From contig JBEKZL010000227.1 of assembly GCA_049509915.1 (NCBI GenBank), positions 1 to 12,194 of the forward strand: DNA of 12,194 bases. Direction: 5' to 3'. Of the stretch, positions 7,329 to 12,194 are shown in pieces. Under the pieces are notes generated by a model. It made no database searches. It was not told the origin of the DNA and saw only the letters and a list, made by a program, of their open reading frames with translations. Origin of the DNA: JBEKYD01 sp049509915. Lineage in GTDB: Bacteria; Acidobacteriota; Terriglobia; Bryobacterales; Bryobacteraceae. Positions within the stretch are counted from its first letter, which is position 1. Each line of letters begins with the position of its first letter. The position numbers and the translations under genes were made by a program.

Positions 7329-7365
7329 ATTATAAACAGAAGCGGTCTTAAAAGCCGGATATCCG
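7329..7365 (-). promoter_or_regulatory. Promoter of the transketolase gene with adjacent palindrome
   Basis: Reading leftward, TATAAT (7334 to 7329) ends six bases before ATG 7322, placing the transcription start on or beside the start codon. GAGG lies only two bases from the ATG, too close for an ordinary ribosome site. No good -35 box is seen at the expected place (7352-7357), but the perfect palindrome CGGATATCCG (7356-7365) overlaps it and could bind a regulator. The separate promoter argues against dependence on garR transcription. Confidence 0.45.
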
Positions 7366-7433
7366 AAACAAGAACCAGCCGAGCCCATCCGGAGGCACCC
7401 CCCGGAGGAGCCGGCACGACGGAACGGAGAGAG

Positions 7434-8345
7434 CTAGCTGGCGGCGCTGGCGGTCTGGGGGGATTTTACTTCGGTGCCCGCCATCTCTTCGATGAAGGTG
7501 ACGATGGCGGCGTGGTCCAGGTCGCCTTTGCCCTGGTTGATGAGGGCAAGCAGGAACTGGTGCACGATGCTGGTCAGGGGAAGGGGCATCTTCATCGATT
7601 CGGCCTCCACCAGGGCGTTGCGCAAGTCCTTTTGATGGAGCCGGATGCGAAAGCCGGGCTTGAAATTGCGAGCCATCAGCATGGGGGCCTTGGCATCCAG
7701 CACGGTGCTGCCGGCGAGGCCGCCGCGGATGGTGTTGTACACGACTTGCGGGTCGAGACCGGCATGAGTCGCCATGACCAGGGCCTCGCCCATGGCGGCA
7801 ATGTTGCACGCCACGATAATCTGGTTGGCCAGCTTGGTGACGTTGCCGGCGCCCACACCGCCGGTCAGGTTGACGGTCGCCCCCATGATTTGGAGGATGG
7901 GAAGCATTTTTTGGAACAGGGCTTCGTCGCCGCCCACCATGATGGCGAGGGTGCCATCGATGGCCTTGGGCTCGCCGCCGCTGACGGGTGCGTCCAGGAA
8001 ACCGATACCCTTGGCGGCGCAAGCGGCGCCCACTTTCTGGGCGGCCAGCGGGCTGATCGAACTCATATCCACCAGGATGGAACCCTCGGCGGCGCCTTCC
8101 AATACACCGGCCGGGCCAAGAACGGCCTGCTCCACTTCGGGTCCGTCGGGCAGCATGGTGATGACAATCCCTGTGCGGGCGGCCACATCCCGGCAGGACT
8201 CGCCCCGCGCCGCGCCGTAGCCGACCACGCGATCGAGCAACGCCGGAACAATGTCATAGGCCACCACGGAGTGGCCCGCTTTCAACAAGTTGCGGGCCAT
8301 CGCGTTGCCCATGATGCCCAGACCTATAAATCCTATATTCGCCAT
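7434..8345 (-). CDS. garR: 2-hydroxy-3-oxopropionate (tartronate semialdehyde) reductase
   Basis: 303 residues, the usual length for the beta-hydroxyacid dehydrogenase family. It reduces tartronate semialdehyde to D-glycerate with NAD(P)H, in glyoxylate or glucarate/galactarate breakdown. The N-terminal Rossmann motif is GFIGLGIMG (5-13). The substrate motif is DAPVSGGEPKAIDGT (118-132), and the catalytic lysine is K171 in GAGNVTKLANQ. IRGGLAGSTVLDAKAP and NFKPGFRIRLHQKDL follow in the helical C-domain. From memory these stretches match E. coli GarR more closely than 3-hydroxyisobutyrate dehydrogenase. An AAGGAA ribosome site lies seven bases before the ATG (8358 to 8353). The start of the transketolase gene lies 111 bp beyond its stop. 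No glyoxylate carboligase or aldolase gene is in the window, so its source of substrate is not shown; a related 3-hydroxyacid substrate remains possible. Confidence 0.85.
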   Translation of the reverse strand: MANIGFIGLGIMGNAMARNLLKAGHSVVAYDIVPALLDRVVGYGAARGESCRDVAARTGIVITMLPDGPEVEQAVLGPAGVLEGAAEGSILVDMSSISPLAAQKVGAACAAKGIGFLDAPVSGGEPKAIDGTLAIMVGGDEALFQKMLPILQIMGATVNLTGGVGAGNVTKLANQIIVACNIAAMGEALVMATHAGLDPQVVYNTIRGGLAGSTVLDAKAPMLMARNFKPGFRIRLHQKDLRNALVEAESMKMPLPLTSIVHQFLLALINQGKGDLDHAAIVTFIEEMAGTEVKSPQTASAAS

Positions 8346-8451
8346 GTGATTTTTCCTTTTTTCCCCCAGCCTGTGTGCTTCGGCAGGTCGAATAATTAAG
8401 GATAACGGATTTTCGCCGGCGCCGGTTGGCTGGGGCGGCAGAACCGAAGCC

Positions 8452-8474
8452 GATGCAAGCCGAAGGCCTGCATC
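8452..8474 (-). terminator. Hairpin just after the ligase gene
   Basis: A 10-bp stem with one wobble (GATGCAAGCC at 8452-8461 against GGCCTGCATC at 8465-8474, loop of three) starts three bases past the ligase stop in the direction of its transcription. No U-tract follows, so it is either a weak terminator or a 3'-end stabiliser. It separates the ligase gene from garR. Confidence 0.5.
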
Positions 8475-8477
8475 ACG

Positions 8478-10163
8478 CTAGACCTCCTGCTTGTCCCAAC
8501 GGCCCCGCTCCCGCAGCTTGCGAACTTCCTCCGCCGCCATCTCCCGAAGCCGCGCCACGTCCACTTTCGCAGTCCGGTTCAGGGGCATCGCTCCGGCCTC
8601 CAGGACCACATAGTGAAGCGGGCGCATATAGGAGGTCAGCGAGCGGGCGTGCTTCCGCAGTTCGGCTTCGCTGAGATCGGCTCCGCGAAGTTTTTCGACG
8701 AATGCGACGATCCCTTCACTCCAGATGCGGTGCGGTTGTCCGACCACCCCCACGTTGGCGACCCGGTCGGAGAGCGCGCTGAAATGATCCTCCACGTCGC
8801 CGGGAAACACCTGGTAGCCTGAGGGCTTCAGCACCCATTTGGCGCGACCGGAGAAATGTAGCCCGTCGCCGTCGGTGTGGCCCATGTCGCCGGTATAGAG
8901 CCAGCCATCAGTGGACAATGTGGCGGCGGTGGCGGCGGCATCGTTGACGTAACCGAGAAAGGTCTGCGGGCCTTGAAAACAGATGTGGCCGGTCGCGCCG
9001 GCCGGTGTCTCCGGCCCGGCCGACCCGTCGCAGTTCATGGGCTCCCGAATCGTCATACGATAGGCCGGCATGGCCCAGCCGATGCCGCGCGCCACGCGGT
9101 CAGGTTCCGCGGTGACCGGCGTATAGGTGCAGAAACCGGAAGTCTCGGTCAGCCCCAGGCCGGTGGCAATCCGCGGCGCCATCCGCAACATCCGGTCGAG
9201 AAACGGCCGCGGCACGGCTTGCCCCCCATACACCGCGGTTTCCAGGCTGGCCAGGTTGCGCCGTTCGAAATCGGCCGTGCGCCATTCCATCTGGAACATG
9301 GCCGGAATCTGCCCGAGCAGGGTCACCCCGTGCCGTTCGACGGCTTCCAGCGATTTCACCGGGTCGAAGATCTCCAGTGTCACCGCCGTGCCCCCCATGA
9401 ACAGCGACGTCATGAGGATCTCGGCCTGCCCGCCTACGTGAGAGGCCGGCAGGTTACACAGCGTCTTTCGATCGGGACCGAAGCCGAATGCCTTCCCGAG
9501 GCAAAGATTCTGGCAGGCGATGCCGCGGTGCGAGAGCAGCGCCGGCTTGGGCGAAGCGGTGGAACCGGTAGTGAAGATCACCTGCGCGCCATCGAACCCA
9601 GTCACCTCCGCGCGCGCCGATTCCGGGCTGGAGGCGGCGCGCGCCAGCATGTCGAAGAAACTGACCGCGCCGGGGATACATTCCCCCGGCGGCGACAACT
9701 GAATGAAGTGCTCCACGAAGCCGCACTGGCGCCGGACCGCCTCTCCGAGTGGGGCGAAATCCGCCGCGACCGTCTTACCGGGGAACGCGTAGCCGCGCGC
9801 GCGGATGATACCGAGTGACCGGAACACTTCGGCGGGACTCAAGCGAAGGTCCAGCGGCGCATGGATCACCCCCAACCTGAAGCAGGCGTATTCCAGCAGG
9901 ATGTGCTCGCTCGAGAGCGGCAGCGAAGCCGCCAGGAAGTCGCCTTTGCGGAATCCCATGCGGGCGAGTTCCCCGGCCAGCATCAGGGAGCCGCGCTGCA
10001 ACTCGCGCCAGGTAAGACGGGTGCCTCGGGTAGCATTGACGATGGCGGCCTGATCCGGCTTGCGGGCCGCCCAGTAATCCACGGCGGCGTGAACCAGGTG
10101 ACGGTCGGCGTACCGGTTCTCGAATTCTTCCAGCGTGACCTGAGGAATCGGTGGGACATTCAT
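8478..10163 (-). CDS. AMP-dependent acyl-CoA synthetase/ligase (class I adenylate-forming)
   Basis: 561 residues. It activates a carboxylic acid with ATP to an acyl-adenylate, normally then transferred to CoA. Core motifs appear in order: phosphate loop TTGSTASPK (198-206), LPASHVGG (238-245), GLGLTE (335-340), YTGD (423-426), the hinge region SGRAKWVLKPSGYQVFPGDVE (438-458), and the C-terminal MPLNRTAK with the catalytic lysine K533. The loop departs from the usual TSGTTGxPK by TAS in place of TTG, but its lysine is kept. No carrier-protein or condensation domain is attached, so this is a stand-alone ligase. A fatty or aromatic acid substrate is likely but cannot be settled. The ribosome site before ATG 10163 is poor. 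A hairpin follows the stop and garR begins 132 bp further on. Confidence 0.85.
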   Translation of the reverse strand: MNVPPIPQVTLEEFENRYADRHLVHAAVDYWAARKPDQAAIVNATRGTRLTWRELQRGSLMLAGELARMGFRKGDFLAASLPLSSEHILLEYACFRLGVIHAPLDLRLSPAEVFRSLGIIRARGYAFPGKTVAADFAPLGEAVRRQCGFVEHFIQLSPPGECIPGAVSFFDMLARAASSPESARAEVTGFDGAQVIFTTGSTASPKPALLSHRGIACQNLCLGKAFGFGPDRKTLCNLPASHVGGQAEILMTSLFMGGTAVTLEIFDPVKSLEAVERHGVTLLGQIPAMFQMEWRTADFERRNLASLETAVYGGQAVPRPFLDRMLRMAPRIATGLGLTETSGFCTYTPVTAEPDRVARGIGWAMPAYRMTIREPMNCDGSAGPETPAGATGHICFQGPQTFLGYVNDAAATAATLSTDGWLYTGDMGHTDGDGLHFSGRAKWVLKPSGYQVFPGDVEDHFSALSDRVANVGVVGQPHRIWSEGIVAFVEKLRGADLSEAELRKHARSLTSYMRPLHYVVLEAGAMPLNRTAKVDVARLREMAAEEVRKLRERGRWDKQEV

Positions 10164-10256
10164 GGCTGTCTATCTTTTGAATAACACGACGCCTGTCGCC
10201 CGCCGGAACCAGCCACGAGGGGACGCCGATTGGCGGATGCTGTTTTCGAGGGATGG

Positions 10257-11702
10257 TCAGCCTACCAGGGCGCGCAACTTCCGGGCGATGGCGCCCAGAG
10301 ATTCCGCCTGGGCGTTCATGGCCTCGCCGATGGCGGAGGTTTTTTCCGCCGCGGCCGTGGAGGACTCGGTCGCAGTCTCCATGCCGCCGATGGCATGGGC
10401 AATGGATTCGACTTCTTGGGCCTGCCCCTCACTGCCAGCCTTGATCCGGTCCACCAGTGCGCCGACCTCACCCGCGCCGGCGGTGACTTTGGCGATAGCG
10501 ACCGCCACGGTTTCGAAGTGGCTTCGGCCATCGTGCGATTTGCCGATGGATGTTTCAATCAATCCAGCGGTTTCCGCGGCTGCATTGGCGGAGCGCTTCG
10601 CCAGACTGCGGACCTCTTCGGCGACCACCGCAAAACCCAGGCCGGCCTCTCCCGCCCGCGCCGCTTCGACAGCCGCATTCAGGGCCAGGATGTTGGTCTG
10701 GAAGGCGATTTCTTCCACTACCTTGGTAATGCGGCCCACCTGTTCGCAGGAGGAGTTGATCTCGTTCATGGAGGACTGCATCCGATCGAGCGAACGATTG
10801 GCTTCGACAATCATATCGGCGGTGCGCAGCATCAATTGCGACGCATGGCTGGAATGGCCGGCGTTTTGGCGCGTCATGGCGGTGATTTGTCCGGCGGATC
10901 GGGAAGTCTCCTGGATCGACGAAGCCTGCTGTCTGGCGCCTTGAGCGACCACCTGACTGGAGGTCGAAAGCTGGGCGGAGGCACTGGCAACCTGTCCGGC
11001 GCCTCGATCCAACTCTTCGACCATTTGGCGTATTCGGCGGAACATGCCGCGAACTGCGATCAGAATCATGCCAGTCAATACAACCGACACCAAGGCAATC
11101 GATAGCGCAGTCCAGGTGGCCTTGGACGCCGCCGCGTCGGCGGACGCACCCGCCCCGTCGAGAGCCTTTTTTTGCTGCTTCACCAAGGCTGCAGCCGCAG
11201 CGTGCATCTTGGCCGAAATGACCTTGTTTTCGTTGCGCAGTTTATAAGCCTGATCGATCTTGTCCTGTTCGCAAAGCGCCACCAGCGCCTGAAATCGGGG
11301 TTCCCAGATTCCCCGGCTCCGGCGGATGTCGTTGGCGGCTTCTCTTTCCGCCGCCGATGCAAGCAGAGGCTCAAGCTCTCCCAGCAGGCTGTCGATCTTC
11401 TTTCCGGAGTCGGCGTAGAGCTGAGTATACTGTGAGGAAGCCTGCGGATCCTTCATGGCATAGGCCAACATCAAGCCACGCTGAGCGCCCTGCATTTCGG
11501 TAGTGGCCAACTCTACCTGGGCACCGGCATCGAGCTTCCGGTTATAGCGGTGGAGGACCTCATCCAGTTGCGCCCGTGCATGCCTGCACGCATCCACATA
11601 AGCCACCAAGGGGACAAGAACCAGCACCAGCATGCCGACAAACGCGAGGATATGCTTCATTCCAACGTCCGAGCGGTCCGGGTCACGGTTCCCGCCTTCC
11701 AT
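10257..11702 (-). CDS. Methyl-accepting chemotaxis protein without a HAMP domain
   Basis: 481 residues from ATG 11702; an in-frame ATG at 11660 (residue 15, MKHILAF) gives a more usual short cytoplasmic tail and may be the real start. The first membrane helix is at about 17-38. A four-helix-bundle-type periplasmic sensor follows (about 39-195, helical, without PAS or Cache motifs), then a second membrane helix at about 197-218. The cytoplasmic signalling domain has the highly conserved hairpin tip EIAFQTNILALNAAVEAARA (331-350), which binds CheA and CheW. Methylation-type helices flank it (QETSRSAGQ near 264-272). The second membrane helix runs into the methylation helix within about 35 residues (RGMFRRIRQMVEELDRGAGQ), so the usual HAMP relay of about 50 residues is missing. 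There is no C-terminal CheR-binding pentapeptide. A sigma-28 promoter lies upstream. Confidence 0.92.
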   Translation of the reverse strand: MEGGNRDPDRSDVGMKHILAFVGMLVLVLVPLVAYVDACRHARAQLDEVLHRYNRKLDAGAQVELATTEMQGAQRGLMLAYAMKDPQASSQYTQLYADSGKKIDSLLGELEPLLASAAEREAANDIRRSRGIWEPRFQALVALCEQDKIDQAYKLRNENKVISAKMHAAAAALVKQQKKALDGAGASADAAASKATWTALSIALVSVVLTGMILIAVRGMFRRIRQMVEELDRGAGQVASASAQLSTSSQVVAQGARQQASSIQETSRSAGQITAMTRQNAGHSSHASQLMLRTADMIVEANRSLDRMQSSMNEINSSCEQVGRITKVVEEIAFQTNILALNAAVEAARAGEAGLGFAVVAEEVRSLAKRSANAAAETAGLIETSIGKSHDGRSHFETVAVAIAKVTAGAGEVGALVDRIKAGSEGQAQEVESIAHAIGGMETATESSTAAAEKTSAIGEAMNAQAESLGAIARKLRALVG

Positions 11703-11714
11703 ATTCCATATTCC

Positions 11715-11738
11715 GAGCCCGACTTTATTTTTGGGCTC
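11715..11738 (-). other. Small inverted repeat in the chemotaxis-gene leader
   Basis: GAGCCC (11715-11720) and GGGCTC (11733-11738) form a perfect 6-bp stem around a 12-base AT-rich loop. It falls between the predicted sigma-28 start point and the first ATG at 11702, so it would fold in the 5' leader. Too weak to call a terminator. Confidence 0.35.
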
Positions 11739-11756
11739 TCAAACCTATCAAGTCCC

Positions 11757-11784
11757 TTATCGGCAATTATCAAGGAATAAATTA
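11757..11784 (-). promoter_or_regulatory. Sigma-28 (FliA) class promoter of the chemotaxis receptor
   Basis: Reading leftward, GCCGATAA (11764 to 11757) is identical to the sigma-28 -10 consensus. TAATTTAT (11784 to 11777) matches five of eight positions of the -35 consensus TAAAGTTT, with TAAT placed 16 bases from the -10 box instead of the usual 15 for TAAA. The predicted start is near 11750, giving a leader of about 48 bases to ATG 11702 or 90 to ATG 11660. The match in front of a chemotaxis receptor, a classic member of that regulon, makes chance unlikely. Confidence 0.7.
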
Positions 11785-11848
11785 GGCGCGCGGAGAATCT
11801 CGGCACCGGCGGCGCGCAAGTGATCGATTCGTTGGAATGGGTTGCGGG

Positions 11849-11947
11849 TCAGGCCACCTTACCGAGGGGCTTTTTGACTTCGGCGCGGCGGGAGTGGTGG
11901 GTAAGCGCGGCGGGCGATTCCGGGGATTGAAAAATCAAATTGCGGGG
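11849..11947 (-). pseudogene. Decayed copy of the 3' end of the gene at 12071
   Basis: Reading leftward, this stretch encodes PQFDFSIPGIARRA, then after one inserted base THHSRRAEVKKPLGKVA and a TGA stop (11851-11849). The intact neighbour reads PQFDFSIPEIARLA, THQIRLAEAKK, seven further residues, then PLRKAA and stop. Relative to it, the copy has a single-base insertion that breaks the frame and an exact seven-codon (21-base) deletion, while the stop position is kept. A 25-base stretch (11923-11947) is identical to 12165-12189. The preserved codon alignment shows that both derive from coding sequence. Confidence 0.7.
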
Positions 11948-11984
11948 CAGACCACGAAAAACGATGGTCTGCCCGGTCTGCCCC
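11944..11984. repeat. Inverted repeat with a duplicated right arm
   Basis: GGGGCAGACC (11944-11953) can pair with GGTCTGCCC (11966-11974) across a 12-base loop, or with the adjoining second copy GGTCTGCCCC (11975-11984). The two right arms are direct repeats, so two mutually exclusive hairpins are possible. The left arm begins exactly where homology between the decayed and intact gene ends stops (11947), which hints at a recombination or insertion boundary. Confidence 0.55.
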
Positions 11985-12070
11985 ACGGCAGAATTGTCGC
12001 GGGGGCATACTTAGAGCAGAGTCCGCTCCACGGTGCCCTAAACGAACGTGTTTTTCGCGGTCCGGCGGCC

Positions 12071-12194
12071 CTAGGCGGCCTTGCGGAGGGGTTTTTGGGT
12101 CGCCTGGAGGAGCTTTTTGGCTTCGGCGAGGCGGATCTGGTGGGTGGCGAGGCGGGCGATTTCCGGGATTGAAAAATCAAATTGCGGGGGGATG
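12071..12194 (-). CDS. 3' end of an unidentified gene (runs off right edge)
   Basis: The last 40 codons and the TAG stop (12073-12071) of a minus-strand gene that enters from beyond the right edge. The visible C-terminus reads IPPQFDFSIPEIARL and continues as a charged, probably helical segment (THQIRLAEAKKLLQATQ) ending in PLRKAA. I do not recognise the family, and too little is visible to assign a function. Coding is supported by the decayed copy next to it at 11849-11947, whose changes respect codons apart from one frame-breaking base. About 368 bp of non-coding sequence separates it from the downstream chemotaxis gene, which has its own promoter. Confidence 0.6.
   Translation of the reverse strand, partial: IPPQFDFSIPEIARLATHQIRLAEAKKLLQATQKPLRKAA

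Noticed and set aside
7323..7388. Upstream ATG (7388) extending the transketolase by 22 residues
   Set aside because: It would place the -10 box inside the coding sequence, and the added residues do not look like part of the enzyme. The ATG at 7322 fits promoter geometry and protein similarity better.
6951..8399. Long plus-strand open frame (482 codons) over transketolase and garR
   Set aside because: It is antisense to two convincingly conserved enzymes. Its composition is rich in G, H, Q and R, as expected of a GC-rich shadow frame.
8410..8430. GC palindrome CCGGCGCCGG between garR and the ligase gene
   Set aside because: Short palindromes of this composition are expected by chance at this GC content, and it has no particular position relative to a promoter.
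8877..9818. Plus-strand open frame (313 codons) opposite the AMP ligase
   Set aside because: It is antisense to the ligase's conserved motifs and has arginine- and histidine-rich shadow composition.
10230..11105. Plus-strand open frame (291 codons) opposite the chemotaxis receptor
   Set aside because: It is antisense to the conserved signalling domain, and its glycine-rich translation mirrors the alanine-rich coiled coil.
1..12194. Defence system, biosynthetic cluster, CRISPR array, prophage or insertion sequence
   Set aside because: No transposase, integrase, nuclease/helicase pair, Cas gene, regularly spaced repeat or multi-domain synthase was found on either strand.

Overview
This is a GC-rich bacterial window with eight complete genes and two genes cut off by the window edges. 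The repertoire suggests an Acidobacterium of the Solibacter/Bryobacter type. The evidence is a TonB receptor with an N-terminal carboxypeptidase-regulatory-like domain, a chemotaxis receptor without a HAMP domain, a transketolase that resembles no textbook form, and an intergenic hairpin-rich repeat of a kind I associate with that group. This assignment is an inference from gene content; no rRNA or other phylogenetic marker is present. I see no tRNA, rRNA, CRISPR array, transposase or phage gene.

Left part (1-5002). The 5' part of an OPT-family oligopeptide transporter runs leftward off the edge. It is divergent from a small exported Cys/His/Met-rich protein (1113-1481), which is followed on the same strand by a TonB-dependent receptor (1675-3996). 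The divergent gap holds a near-perfect 16-bp palindrome where the -35 box of the rightward promoter should lie. The gap between the small gene and the receptor holds a set of hairpins that look like a dispersed repeat. A small exported protein of unknown function (3990-4415, minus) converges on the receptor gene and overlaps it by 7 bp. Next comes a single-domain cupin (4652-5002), probably translated from a leaderless mRNA.

Middle part (5003-10163, all minus strand). The order of transcription is acyl-CoA synthetase-like ligase (10163 to 8478), tartronate semialdehyde reductase GarR (8345 to 7434), then a 752-residue transketolase-family enzyme (7322 to 5064). Gaps of 111-132 bp, a hairpin after the ligase and a -10 box directly before the transketolase suggest separate transcription units rather than a tight operon. 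GarR and transketolase both serve C2-C3/pentose carbon metabolism. A strong GC hairpin (5020-5048) separates the convergent cupin and transketolase genes.

Right part (10164-12194). A methyl-accepting chemotaxis protein (11702 to 10257) is preceded by an exact match to the sigma-28 (FliA) -10 box GCCGATAA, which ties it to a flagellar regulon. The 368 bases from 11703 to 12070 hold no intact gene. They contain that promoter, a small leader hairpin, a decayed copy of a gene 3' end and an inverted repeat with a duplicated arm. The last 124 bases are the intact 3' end of the gene from which the decayed copy derives.
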